DNA of 64,000 nucleotides from Flavobacterium panacis (GTDB taxonomy: Bacteria; Bacteroidota; Bacteroidia; Flavobacteriales; Flavobacteriaceae): assembly GCF_024649945.1 (NCBI RefSeq), contig NZ_JANKMS010000011.1, forward strand, positions 62,001-126,000. Direction: 5' to 3'. Of this stretch, positions 15,711 through 23,899 are shown piece after piece. The stretch's first letter is position 1. The number at the start of each line of letters is the position of its first letter. The notes under the pieces were generated by a model. It had not been told where the DNA came from and made no database searches. It saw only the letters and a program-made list of their open reading frames with translations. The position numbers and the translations under genes are program-made.

Positions 15711-15743
15711 GTAGTTGTAATATTAAACTTGGGTATTCCGATG

Positions 15744-17279
15744 CTATTTATTAGTCATTACTTTGTAGGTAGGATCTTCAATAATATTCACATCAATAAC
15801 TGTTTCTGCATTTTTAAGTAATTGCCTGCAATCTTGGCTTAAATGACGTAAATGTAGTTTTTTACCTTCCTTGTGATACTTCTCCGTAATTTTATTTAAA
15901 GCTTCAATAGCAGACATATCAACTACTTTACTTTCCTTAAAATCAATTACAACTTCATTCGGGTCATTTAGTACGTCAAATTTTTCAATAAATGCGGCAG
16001 TAGAACCAAAGAAGAGCGGCCCAAAAATTTCGTAATGCTTTACACCATCTTCATCTACATATTTTCTTGCACGTATTCTTTTAGCACTCTCCCAGGCAAA
16101 TACTAGAGCCGAAATGACTACACCAATCAAAACCGCTAAAGCTAAGTTGTGCAATACTATGGTTATAACTGCTACCAACATGCCAATAAAAATATCGTGT
16201 CGAGGCATTTTATTAATAATTCGAAAGCTGACCCACTCAAATGTACCTATAGCTACCATCATCATCACCCCGACTAATGCCGCCATTGGAATTTGCTCGA
16301 TTACAGGACCAGCAACAAGAATGATCAATAAGATTGCTATGGCTGCAACTATTGAAGAAAGTCTGGCTCTTCCTCCAGCTCCTACATTCACTAAAGTCTG
16401 GGCAACCATTGCACATCCACCCATTCCTCCGAAGAAACCGTTGGTGATATTGGCTATACCTTGTGCGGCAGCCTCACGGTTAGATTGTCCTTTTGTGCCG
16501 GTTATTTCATCAACCATATTAAGCGTTAACAGACTTTCAATCAATCCAACCCCTGCCATTACCAAGGCATAAGGGAAAATAATTTTCAATGTTTCCAGAG
16601 TAAAAGGAATAGCAGGGATGTGAAATGAAGGTAAAGAGCCTCCTACAGAGGCGATATCAATAACTTTTTTAGTATCGATGCCGAAAAAATATACAATACC
16701 AAAGACAACTATTATTGCTACTAAAGATGCAGGAACCGCTTTTGTAAATTTTGGCAATATAAATACGATGGCTATAGTTAATAATGTCAATCCAGCCATT
16801 AGATAAAGCGCCGGCCCCTGCATCCAACCTTCTATCCCGTTTTCTACAACTTTAAATTGAGCTACCTGTGCCATGAAAATGATTACTGCAAGGCCGTTTA
16901 AAAAACCATACATTACTGGTTGTGGGATCAGGCGGACAAATTTACCCAGTTTAAAAATTCCTACTGAAAATTGCAGTACACCTGCTAATATAACCGCAGC
17001 AAAAAGATATTCCACACCGTGTGATGCTGCCAATGCGATAAGTACTACTACCGTTGCTCCGGCTCCCCCAGAAACCATTCCGGGTCTGCCTCCCAAAATT
17101 GCAGTAACAATACCCATTAAAAAAGCTGCATAAAGCCCTGTCAAAGGCGAAAGCCCTGCCAGAATAGCAAAGGATAAAGACTCAGGTATCATGGTCATAG
17201 CCACCGCAAGACCCGCAAGAATTTCGTTTTTGTAATTAATTTTCTGTTTGAAATCAAACAGATTAATAACTTTCTGCAT
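15744..17279 (-). CDS. SulP-family inorganic anion permease with STAS domain
   Basis: A 511-residue transporter. Residues 15-395 are the SulP membrane domain: GLAVAMTMIPESLSFAILAGLSPLTGLYAAF, GGRPGMVSGGAGATVVV, and the ESLLTLNMVDEITGTKGQSNREAAAQGIAN region. Residues about 400-505 are a STAS domain with VVIDFKESKVVDMSAIEALNKI. Family substrates include sulfate and bicarbonate; the choice cannot be made by eye. A strong promoter and a roughly 170-base structured leader precede it. With nhaA on the same ICE, sodium-linked bicarbonate physiology is one possibility. Confidence 0.9.
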   Translation of the reverse strand: MQKVINLFDFKQKINYKNEILAGLAVAMTMIPESLSFAILAGLSPLTGLYAAFLMGIVTAILGGRPGMVSGGAGATVVVLIALAASHGVEYLFAAVILAGVLQFSVGIFKLGKFVRLIPQPVMYGFLNGLAVIIFMAQVAQFKVVENGIEGWMQGPALYLMAGLTLLTIAIVFILPKFTKAVPASLVAIIVVFGIVYFFGIDTKKVIDIASVGGSLPSFHIPAIPFTLETLKIIFPYALVMAGVGLIESLLTLNMVDEITGTKGQSNREAAAQGIANITNGFFGGMGGCAMVAQTLVNVGAGGRARLSSIVAAIAILLIILVAGPVIEQIPMAALVGVMMMVAIGTFEWVSFRIINKMPRHDIFIGMLVAVITIVLHNLALAVLIGVVISALVFAWESAKRIRARKYVDEDGVKHYEIFGPLFFGSTAAFIEKFDVLNDPNEVVIDFKESKVVDMSAIEALNKITEKYHKEGKKLHLRHLSQDCRQLLKNAETVIDVNIIEDPTYKVMTNK

Positions 17280-17385
17280 AAAAAAGTATGTTTAAATATT
17301 AAAAATGTAAATAAAAAAGAGATGCACCAAAAGAAAAAACCTTTGGGTACGATAAAAAAGCCAATAAATTAAAATTGGGAAATAT

Positions 17386-17438
17386 AACAGTTAGCCTAAG
17401 ATCAAGGCGGAGTAACTTGGGATGATATTTGTACTGTT
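17386..17438 (-). ncRNA. Structured element in the sulP 5' leader (candidate riboswitch or RNA regulator)
   Basis: On the minus strand AACAGT (17438-17433) pairs with ACTGTT (17391-17386), enclosing a 4-bp inner hairpin GCCT/AGGC and an unpaired purine/pyrimidine-rich segment. Downstream in the leader are further hairpins (CCAAT/ATTGG; CCAAA/TTTGG followed by T-rich sequence). The element starts about 15 bases after the predicted transcription start. No known riboswitch class was recognised. Confidence 0.35.
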
Positions 17439-17455
17439 CTTTTCATTGAGTGGTG

Positions 17456-17486
17456 CAAAAGTACAATTTATAGTTATTGTACACAA
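17456..17486 (-). promoter_or_regulatory. Promoter of sulP
   Basis: Minus-strand TACTTTTG (17463-17456) is an exact TAnnTTTG -7 box, and TTG (17486-17484) lies 20 bases upstream, inside the normal 17-23 spacing of Bacteroidota promoters. Start of transcription would be near 17452. Confidence 0.65.
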
Positions 17487-17694
17487 TTTAACACCAAAAA
17501 AACTAAAAAAAATTGTTTTACAACACAGAATCTTTTCTTTGGTCGCAGTGTGAAAAGAAAAGAAGTCAATACTAAATACAGCAAATGGGATAGCGAATAT
17601 CCCACATAAAAATCTCGCAACCTGTTTGTTAAAATGTGAAGAAAGGGATTGTGTAGCGGTGCATTTTGAGAAAGGGGTTGCACCAATTTTAAAT

Positions 17695-17737
17695 GCAAAA
17701 ATGCGTTTCCGACCGTAGGAAGGAATTGCATTTTTGC
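17695..17737 (-). terminator. Hairpin downstream of the PRTRC operon
   Basis: GCAAAAATGC (17695-17704) and GCATTTTTGC (17728-17737) are perfect 10-bp inverted arms with an inner TTCC/GGAA pairing. It begins 17 bases after the thiF stop and is the likely end of the long leftward operon, although a clean T run does not follow. Confidence 0.5.
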
Positions 17738-17753
17738 CCGCCGATTTCGGCTT

Positions 17754-18560
17754 TTAGGCAACTTTTATCGGGTGGGTGCGGAAATCTTTCAGATTGTGAA
17801 AAAATCCCTTGTATTCGGTCATTCCCTTGCGAAACAAGTTCCACAACAAAGAACAACCCATTTGTGTAAGCGATGAATTGATAAACAAATCTTGGTGTTC
17901 CAACGCTTCAGCAAGTGAGCAACTTGGCGTATTGTCCTCTTGCTCGGATTGCTTCAGCAATTCGCCAAATTCATCGGTAACAAATGGCAGGCTTGCCACC
18001 GTTTCGTACTTTTCAGAATTGGGTTGTTTTATCTCTCCGATAGTGGATAATATCACTTGTCCTGTATCTTGGCTGTTGCCAAAATCCAACCAATATTTTG
18101 GCTCATCTTGGTAGTGTTTGCGATAGCTTATTTCATTAAGAATTTCAGCAACGCCAAACCTCGCCTGCACATTGTCCACACACGTAATGGTAATGATTGC
18201 CCTTGCTTTTTCGGGAAGTCTGCCAAAATTGTCTTTTTCAAATTTTACCGTTTTGGCTTTCCAATTTGTTCCTGCCCAACGGTTGCAACGATTGATTAAA
18301 GCAACGGATTTATATAATCCTGTTTCACTTTCTGCAAATCGTTGTCTGCCCAAATTGGCACTCGTGATAACATCATCGTCCCAAAGGCGGACTTGTAACC
18401 CTGCGTGTCCCAACGCAATCAAACTTTCGTTTATTTCCATTAAAGCAGTCAATACTTTTGAGCCTGTGCCACCTGCCCCGATAAGGTTTACCGAAATCGG
18501 ATTGGTAGGATTGAGCAGGTAATTATCTGTAAAATGTACTGCGGTTTTTGCTGTATTCAT
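17754..18560 (-). CDS. PRTRC system ThiF-family (E1-like) protein
   Basis: A 268-residue E1-like adenylating enzyme, the ThiF member of the PRTRC cassette (ParB-related, ThiF-related). The nucleotide site is visible as GAGGTGS at 28-34, followed by WDDDVITSANLGRQRF at 60-75 and TCVDN at 126-130, the pattern that binds ATP and the C terminus of a ubiquitin-like partner. C214 in PSCSLAEAL near the end is a candidate catalytic cysteine. It overlaps protein B by one base at the end of the operon. The biochemical target in PRTRC systems is unknown. Confidence 0.9.
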   Translation of the reverse strand: MNTAKTAVHFTDNYLLNPTNPISVNLIGAGGTGSKVLTALMEINESLIALGHAGLQVRLWDDDVITSANLGRQRFAESETGLYKSVALINRCNRWAGTNWKAKTVKFEKDNFGRLPEKARAIITITCVDNVQARFGVAEILNEISYRKHYQDEPKYWLDFGNSQDTGQVILSTIGEIKQPNSEKYETVASLPFVTDEFGELLKQSEQEDNTPSCSLAEALEHQDLFINSSLTQMGCSLLWNLFRKGMTEYKGFFHNLKDFRTHPIKVA

Positions 18561-19282
18561 TACAATAGATTTTTAAGGGTTTTGTTGTTCTTTTTTAATA
18601 CTTCTTTCGGAAAAGGTTTATCCGTATTGATAAGGTCTTTCCAAAGGTTTACAATGTTTTTTTTCGTCAGGTTTTCACATAATGAATGACTGAAATAAGA
18701 ATTGAAAAAATAATGTTCCCACGCCTGTATAAATTCCTCAACCGAAGCCGAATTTTTAATATCAACACTCACCGTACCCATACATACATTGCCCTTTTCG
18801 TAGATATTGAAGAAAGGTGCATAATGCAATGGCGTTTTCTCGGTGGGTCTTCTGTCATTTGCCAAAGCAAATACGGTAAGACTGCTTTTGCTCGCTAACC
18901 ATAGCATTGGCGGTACTTGTGATATTCCGCTGGGTATGCCCAAACTATCCACAAAATACAGTTTCCGTTGTTGTGTTTTAGTGTACCAAAGTACCGTACC
19001 TTTTTCCGCATTTGGATTGATATGCAGAATATTGGTAGGCAAAATTCCCTTTGGTTTTAAAAAGGCTTGGTTCTTTTCTTCATCGGTCTGTAAGGACTTT
19101 GCTAAAATATTGGCTTCCTTTACGGTTAATGGATGGGCATTGATAGGCATTCCGTTGCTGTCCATATCAAAATGCTCCACGTACATATCGTTTTCTGTTC
19201 CTTTGGTTTCATAGAAAACCAAAGCGGATTTTGCATAGTACAATGTTCCAAAATGGTCTTTTATATCTGTTGTTGTATTCAT
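18560..19282 (-). CDS. PRTRC system protein B
   Basis: A 240-residue protein of the PRTRC-B family. Recognisable parts: an N-terminal FGTLYYAKSALVFYE strand pair, NILHINPNAEKGTVLWYTKTQQRKLYF in the middle, VPPMLWLASKSSLTVFAL, and the conserved NVCMGTV with C167. A cysteine in that position would suit an E2-like carrier, a relation proposed for this family in comparative studies as I recall, but not demonstrable here. It abuts thiF (one-base overlap) and overlaps the upstream 387-residue gene by 4 bases. Confidence 0.88.
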   Translation of the reverse strand: MNTTTDIKDHFGTLYYAKSALVFYETKGTENDMYVEHFDMDSNGMPINAHPLTVKEANILAKSLQTDEEKNQAFLKPKGILPTNILHINPNAEKGTVLWYTKTQQRKLYFVDSLGIPSGISQVPPMLWLASKSSLTVFALANDRRPTEKTPLHYAPFFNIYEKGNVCMGTVSVDIKNSASVEEFIQAWEHYFFNSYFSHSLCENLTKKNIVNLWKDLINTDKPFPKEVLKKNNKTLKNLL

Positions 19283-20442
19283 TTTTCTATCGTTTTGTAT
19301 TCGTATAATATTCCACTCAAATCATTCAATAAACCAAATAAACGGTTCTCAAAATCAAGGTTTGCTGTTGGTATTTCACTTCCGTCAAATCGCTTGGAAA
19401 TAGTAGGTTCTGCCATTGCTCCGTACTCGTTAAATTCATTGTTGATGGTATCTGAAAGACTTTCGTACAACCAGCCTTTAGTATCTGCAATAAATGAAAT
19501 GTATTTTTCCATTCCGATTATTTCATTCTCGTCATTATCATAAGGGTCTTTTTCGGGCAATGTTGCGTTGCTAAAAATAGTGGTGTTCGGATATTCTGTG
19601 CAAAGGGCAAACGCATTACAAGCCACTTGCCAACATTCCTTGTCGAACATATCAACACTTTTAAATCGGTTCAAACGCTGTTCAAATACCTTTAGATTAG
19701 TTCGATTAAATAGCTTTTGTTCTATTCTATCGCCAATGTATTCGGCATTTCTCAATTCACTTTTATAGCTTTCAGTTTCTTCCGTTTCCTCGTCCTGTTC
19801 CACCCAATCGTTCATCATTTCGTAAAGCCAATACAAGTAACTTTCTTCCTGCCTGTAATACGGAATTTGAGCGATATGATACAGATAACTACATACCGAT
19901 AGTAAAAGCTGTGCGGTCTTTTTACGCTTTGGGTCTTTGAGCATTTTAAAGAGTGGCACAACGGGAATGTAATACAAGGTTGTTCCTGTGTTGTATCGTT
20001 CCTCGCCTATAAAATAGGTTTTCCTGCTATCCTTTACCAATCTGAAACCATCCCAATTGCTGTTGGTACGCTTTACTTTGTTTTCCATATCCCACATAGC
20101 CAATGTTATATTGTAGGGAAACTTAAAACTGTTGGTCTGCATTGGTTCAATCCTGTAATGCTCGGCAAGTTTGGAAAGGGACTTGTAAAAATCCCTCTCC
20201 GTTTTCTGACAAGCCTGTACGGATGGTGCCGTTTTTAGTTTGGGCAGAAACGTACACTTTAGAATACCATTGGTAGCATTGCTATTGGTACGGATTTCTG
20301 CTTGTCTTTCTGCACTTGGTTTGCGTCCTTTGGTCTTTGTAGCCAATTGGCGAACTCGCCCAACTGTCGGTGCAATTGCCGTTGTCGTTTCTGTTCGGGT
20401 ATGCTGATAGTTCCCGATATGATGTTGCGTTGCATAATTCAT
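19279..20442 (-). CDS. Hypothetical protein of the PRTRC cassette (possible protein F)
   Basis: A 387-residue protein encoded between PRTRC C and B, where some cassettes carry protein F. The N-terminal 60 residues are basic and rich in T, R and Q; the rest is mainly helical with many aromatic residues (LLLSVCSYLYHIAQIPYYRQ, YWLYEMMNDWVEQ). No catalytic motif, signal peptide or clear membrane segment. The gene overlaps protein B by 4 bases, so it is translated with the cassette. Assignment to the F family is a guess from order and length. Confidence 0.6.
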   Translation of the reverse strand: MNYATQHHIGNYQHTRTETTTAIAPTVGRVRQLATKTKGRKPSAERQAEIRTNSNATNGILKCTFLPKLKTAPSVQACQKTERDFYKSLSKLAEHYRIEPMQTNSFKFPYNITLAMWDMENKVKRTNSNWDGFRLVKDSRKTYFIGEERYNTGTTLYYIPVVPLFKMLKDPKRKKTAQLLLSVCSYLYHIAQIPYYRQEESYLYWLYEMMNDWVEQDEETEETESYKSELRNAEYIGDRIEQKLFNRTNLKVFEQRLNRFKSVDMFDKECWQVACNAFALCTEYPNTTIFSNATLPEKDPYDNDENEIIGMEKYISFIADTKGWLYESLSDTINNEFNEYGAMAEPTISKRFDGSEIPTANLDFENRLFGLLNDLSGILYEYKTIEK

Positions 20443-20457
20443 CGCTTTAATATTTGG

Positions 20458-20676
20458 TTAACCTTTCGTACCCATTACACTCTCAAACTTGTACTCGACT
20501 GCATCGTCTTTTATTTGTGGTGCAGATACTTTTGCCGTTGTCAAAATCGGGTACATATTGGCGTAAAAATTCATTACGGCTTCCACGCTCCAACGTGGTT
20601 CGGGGTCGGTCAGTCTGATGTCCTGTCCTTTATCTTTGAGTATAAAAACTCTTTCTAATTGCGTTGCTAATAACAT
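20458..20676 (-). CDS. PRTRC system protein C
   Basis: A 72-residue protein of the PRTRC-C family, recognised by RVFILKDKGQDIRLTDPEPRWSVE and MNFYANMYPILTTA. Its size, strand pattern and last residue (glycine, in VMGTKG) suit a ubiquitin-like beta-grasp protein, which would make it the natural partner of the E1-like ThiF protein of the same operon. That relation is inference. It lies 18 bases after protein E and 15 bases before the 387-residue gene. Confidence 0.88.
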   Translation of the reverse strand: MLLATQLERVFILKDKGQDIRLTDPEPRWSVEAVMNFYANMYPILTTAKVSAPQIKDDAVEYKFESVMGTKG

Positions 20677-20694
20677 AATGTTCTGTTTTAATGA

Positions 20695-21306
20695 TTAATA
20701 TTCGTTTTCATCTTCGTGTGTTTCATCAATAGGATAATCGGCAGTAACTTCTTCCGCTTGTAGAAGTTTGGGGTTTGTTTCGTCAATTGCTCCGAAAAGG
20801 CTCGGTGTTGCGAATTTGTCGGATAATGCTGTTTTGCGTTTGCGTATCTCGTCTGCTTTTTCGGGAAACTCCGTTATATCGGGAACTTTTATCCACGCTT
20901 CACGGAACTTACCCTCTTTTTCCAACTCGTCCGCCTTTGCTATAGCATCTTTAAACTTCTTGTCTTTGGTTTCCTTGTCCTTTTTCGCTTTCTCGGTTTT
21001 TTCCTTTTCTATTGCCGATTGTGCTTTGGCTTCGTCCAATTGCTTTTGGAATTTTTCCATATCCACCATTAAGCCCGATACCTTTTGTATGGGTGTAGTT
21101 ATCTGCTCAAAAAATCCCTCGTCAAACTCTTGGGGCGTGGCGTTAAAGGTCAATGGGGGAATTAGATTTTTTGCACTATCTCCGCATTGTTCGTTGTTGA
21201 GCAATACTGTTACAATTAGGTTGCTTTCTATCCCTTTTGAAATGTTCAGTTGCAATACTCCTGTAAAGTCCAACTGCTGTATCTGATTGAAAAAATTGGT
21301 GTTCAT
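20695..21306 (-). CDS. PRTRC system protein E
   Basis: A 203-residue protein of the PRTRC-E family. The N-terminal 80 residues form the conserved part (MNTNFFNQIQQLDFTGVLQL, LIPPLTFNATPQEFDEGF). Residues about 95-145 are a strongly charged coiled coil dominated by K and E, and the tail is acidic (DETHEDENEY). First of the named PRTRC genes in this operon, with short gaps on both sides. Role unknown; possibly a scaffold. Confidence 0.88.
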   Translation of the reverse strand: MNTNFFNQIQQLDFTGVLQLNISKGIESNLIVTVLLNNEQCGDSAKNLIPPLTFNATPQEFDEGFFEQITTPIQKVSGLMVDMEKFQKQLDEAKAQSAIEKEKTEKAKKDKETKDKKFKDAIAKADELEKEGKFREAWIKVPDITEFPEKADEIRKRKTALSDKFATPSLFGAIDETNPKLLQAEEVTADYPIDETHEDENEY

Positions 21307-21318
21307 CGTTCTGAAATT

Positions 21319-21501
21319 TTAATTGTTAATACTTTTTTCTTTTTTAAGTTTCTCGTGCATATCTGCCCAATATTTCTGTCTTTCCTTGTCTGTTTCTGTT
21401 GGTGGGTCGTGCAGATATTCTTTATACCAACCAGTTTGCTGGATAGCTTTTATGAGGTCGGTAACTTCAACCCAATTCCCATTTTTATCTATGATTTTCA
21501 T
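21319..21501 (-). CDS. Small ICE protein of unknown function
   Basis: 60 residues, cytosolic, with IIDKNGNWVEVTDLIKAIQQ followed by HDPPTETDKERQKYWADMHEKL. It sits in the leftward operon 12 bases ahead of PRTRC E and 18 bases after the preceding gene. The tight spacing and sensible composition support it as a real gene. No function can be assigned. Confidence 0.6.
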   Translation of the reverse strand: MKIIDKNGNWVEVTDLIKAIQQTGWYKEYLHDPPTETDKERQKYWADMHEKLKKEKSINN

Positions 21502-21519
21502 TGTACTTGGCTTTAAATG

Positions 21520-21858
21520 TTATTTGCTGATTTCCGCTATTTGGTCAATCCTGCCATATATGATACTTCGAAGACTTGTTTTGTCGGGAGCGTTGTATTC
21601 TAACCAACTGCCGTACTGCTTTACGATATAGGATTTTAAAACATCCTCAAAACCAAAACGATAACCCATAAGCGGTACAGCTCTTTTGAAATAGGCGTTT
21701 CGGTTTACTGCTTCTGCAAGCCAATTTTTTTCGGCTCGGTTCAATTTTTCGCCTTTGTTCAGTTTTTCCCTTAATAAGTAAACCTTTGCATTTTGCAGGG
21801 TTGCCAATTCGGGTACATCTTGGCGTACAAACTTTGTAGCTATTGTTCTTGTTTCCAT
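21520..21858 (-). CDS. ICE protein of unknown function
   Basis: 112 residues, basic and mostly helical, with LREKLNKGEKLNRAEKNWLAEAVNRNAYF as the most conserved-looking stretch and YGSWLEYNAPDKTSLRSIIYGRI near the end. It occupies its own slot in the operon with gaps of 11 and 18 bases. Possibly nucleic-acid binding from its composition; no named family recognised. Confidence 0.6.
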   Translation of the reverse strand: METRTIATKFVRQDVPELATLQNAKVYLLREKLNKGEKLNRAEKNWLAEAVNRNAYFKRAVPLMGYRFGFEDVLKSYIVKQYGSWLEYNAPDKTSLRSIIYGRIDQIAEISK

Positions 21859-21869
21859 TGCCTTTGGTT

Positions 21870-22352
21870 TTAAGTTTCTTGAATTTTAATTTTCCGCTCC
21901 AACAAGTTTTCTAATATCTCGTAATCGCTTTCGTAATCATTACCCTCAAAATGGTAGGTTTCGTTTTCTTCATCAAATTCGTATTGCTCAAAATCCACGT
22001 CTTCCAAATAAACATCTGTGAGTAGCTTGTCATAAAATGTTGCCCTGCCATATACAAGATTGCCCATTTCTTCATAGTCGTGTGTGAAATTCACTTCGTA
22101 ATGCTCCGCTATCTTTTGAATGATTTCCATATTGGGCGACCACTTTGTTTCATATTGAAATTGTCCTTCATCGCCTTCATTCCAATAGATATTGAAGAAA
22201 TAACCACCATTATCTTTAGAAATAAATTCGGGTAATTGTCCTTCTTCGATTTTTTCTTCCTTTTCCTTCATTGATTGAAAAAGTTCCTGTATTGCTGTGA
22301 TTGTTTCGGGTTTCCCCTCGAATACAACTGTATTACTGCACCAATTTGCCAT
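21870..22352 (-). CDS. Api92/DUF1281-like ferredoxin-fold protein
   Basis: 160 residues. The MANWCSNTVVFEG start followed by a helix and the GYFFNIYWNEGDEGQF and WSPNMEIIQKIAEHY segments is typical of small phage and mobile-element proteins with a ferredoxin-like fold. The tail is very acidic (EDVDFEQYEFDEENETYHFEG). Probably cytosolic; function unknown. Part of the ssb-to-thiF operon, 52 bases after the DUF932 gene. Confidence 0.65.
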   Translation of the reverse strand: MANWCSNTVVFEGKPETITAIQELFQSMKEKEEKIEEGQLPEFISKDNGGYFFNIYWNEGDEGQFQYETKWSPNMEIIQKIAEHYEVNFTHDYEEMGNLVYGRATFYDKLLTDVYLEDVDFEQYEFDEENETYHFEGNDYESDYEILENLLERKIKIQET

Positions 22353-22404
22353 AACTTTTGTTTTTAGTAGGCTACCACCGATTAAAGCGGTAGCCTGTTG
22401 TTAT

Positions 22405-23478
22405 TTAATTAAGGTTTAGGGTTTCTGCACCATCTAAAGCAAAACCATTACACAATTCAAATGCTTTCTGTGATTTGAGTTGAGCAGTGCCACCCAATAC
22501 AATGCTCTGCAACTTGGCTTCATCATTCTTGTAATTTCTTACGTTCTGATAGTAACCTGTAACCGCATTATAAGCTCCGAACAATGTTCCTTTTGTAGTA
22601 TCCATTTGTTGGGTGTCGCTTATCATTGCGTATGCAAAAGCATCTTCAACGGTGTTTTTGAACACGGTTGAAATTTCATCTTCCGCACCTTTTTTGATTA
22701 AATCAAAGGTTTCCTTATTCGGGCAAAGTGCCAATTGAATTAGCTTTTTAACCTCTCGGTCTGTTACCTTTACTTTTGCCCATTCATTGAAAATTCCCTC
22801 TAATTGGTTGCTCAATGTGTTGGCAAGTCCCATAATCTTGTGAGCGTTCTCGATACGTCCTTTTGCTCCCGAAGTGTGTTTGATACGGACAACATTGGTC
22901 ATATTGCGTAATGAAGCGTTTAAGGTATTTTGGCAAACGATACGGATTGGTGTAAATGCGGCTGTGATACTTCCGCTACCATCGTGCGAAGTGGTTAGGA
23001 AAATGTATTTTTCCGTAACATCATCGCCATTGCCTACACGGATATAGTCAGGCAGTTTGGCTGTGATAAAAATACGTTCTCCGTTGCCTAATGCTCCTGC
23101 GGTTTCGTACAGAATGCCCTCGCCACCACCTACAATAGCATCAAAGAAATTAAAGGCTTCACGGTTTTGTACGATATGGTAATCCTTGCCGACTACTCCC
23201 AATACCTTATTGTTATCGGTGCGAATGTTGGCGAAATAGTTAGGTACTTCTAATTCGCTACTGCCTATCTCTATACCGTTAGCCGTTTCGATAATGCCCG
23301 AACCTTTGGTAAAAAGTGGGGATTTTACGACTTCGTAATCTAACCCTGCGTGTTTGATAGCTTCCTCGCTTGTCGGGTATTGCTCCACGATTTGCCCCAA
23401 GTTGTGCCATGCTTTTTGTTGTACGCTAAAAAATGAATAACGTCCTGTTCTCTCGTTAAAATTGATATTATGTGCCAT
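22405..23478 (-). CDS. DUF932 domain protein (phage/plasmid-like)
   Basis: The frame stays open to 23598, overlapping ssb, but the family start is the ATG at 23478 (MAHNINFNERTGRYSFF), giving 357 residues. DUF932 features: AWHNLGQIVEQYPTSEEAIKHAGLDYEVV, LGVVGKDYHIVQNREAFNFFDAIVGG, TSHDGSGSITAAFTPIRIVCQNTL. Proteins of this family are frequent on ICEs, plasmids and phages; they may act in DNA metabolism or anti-restriction, but this is unsettled. It follows ssb by 43 bases. Confidence 0.85.
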   Translation of the reverse strand: MAHNINFNERTGRYSFFSVQQKAWHNLGQIVEQYPTSEEAIKHAGLDYEVVKSPLFTKGSGIIETANGIEIGSSELEVPNYFANIRTDNNKVLGVVGKDYHIVQNREAFNFFDAIVGGGEGILYETAGALGNGERIFITAKLPDYIRVGNGDDVTEKYIFLTTSHDGSGSITAAFTPIRIVCQNTLNASLRNMTNVVRIKHTSGAKGRIENAHKIMGLANTLSNQLEGIFNEWAKVKVTDREVKKLIQLALCPNKETFDLIKKGAEDEISTVFKNTVEDAFAYAMISDTQQMDTTKGTLFGAYNAVTGYYQNVRNYKNDEAKLQSIVLGGTAQLKSQKAFELCNGFALDGAETLNLN

Positions 23479-23521
23479 AATGTTAGAAATTTTGATGTTA
23501 AAAATGATTGAATGTTCTTGA

Positions 23522-23899
23522 TTAAAATGGGAGGTCGTCTTCTGCCTTGCTATTGTTTGTGCTTGTGGTAGCTTGTGCCGTTTCCGATTTTTTGCCACCT
23601 CCGTGCAATTTGATTTGAGAGGTATGGAAATTCAGTCCTGCTCTTGGTTCTCCATCATTACCTGTCCACGCTCTTGTGCTTACTCGTCCCGATAGTTCTA
23701 CCAAAGTACCTTTTGTGAGTAGCTTGGCTACATTCGGGGTTATCCAATAGGAGCAATCGAAATAGGTTGTTTGCTCTATGCGTTCGCCCTGTTTGTTACG
23801 GTAGCTGTCGTTGGTCGCTACTGAAAAGTTTACTACTTGTTTGTCCTGTGACGTTGTGCGTACTTCCGCATCCCTTGTCAATCTTCCTGTGATGTTCAT
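23522..23899 (-). CDS. ssb: Single-stranded DNA-binding protein (ICE copy)
   Basis: 125 residues with the OB-fold signature MNITGRLTRDAEVR, VVNFSVATNDSYRNKQGE, YFDCSYWI and GTLVELSGRVSTRAW, then a short linker rich in T, N and S and the DDLPF acidic tip that recruits partner proteins. It probably coats transferred single-stranded ICE DNA during conjugation. It is the first gene of the leftward ssb-DUF932-PRTRC operon. Chromosomal Ssb proteins are usually longer, consistent with a mobile-element version. Confidence 0.93.
   Translation of the reverse strand: MNITGRLTRDAEVRTTSQDKQVVNFSVATNDSYRNKQGERIEQTTYFDCSYWITPNVAKLLTKGTLVELSGRVSTRAWTGNDGEPRAGLNFHTSQIKLHGGGKKSETAQATTSTNNSKAEDDLPF

Larger units (their letters stand above)
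17280..17753. other. Gene-free region between sulP and the PRTRC operon
   Basis: 474 bases holding, from right to left, a hairpin after the PRTRC thiF gene (17695-17737), about 200 bases with no clear signal, the sulP promoter (17456-17486) and the sulP leader. A 95-codon minus-strand open frame at 17474-17761 overlaps the hairpin and the thiF end and has no family features, so it is not called. Confidence 0.6.

Noticed and set aside
17322..17457. Long-range pairing TGCACCA/TGGTGCA closing the sulP leader
   Set aside because: The 5' arm overlaps the -7 promoter box and would be mostly outside the transcript.
17474..17761. 95-codon minus-strand open frame between sulP and the PRTRC operon
   Set aside because: It overlaps the thiF 3' end and the hairpin at 17695-17737, runs across the sulP promoter side, and its composition shows no domain or export signal.
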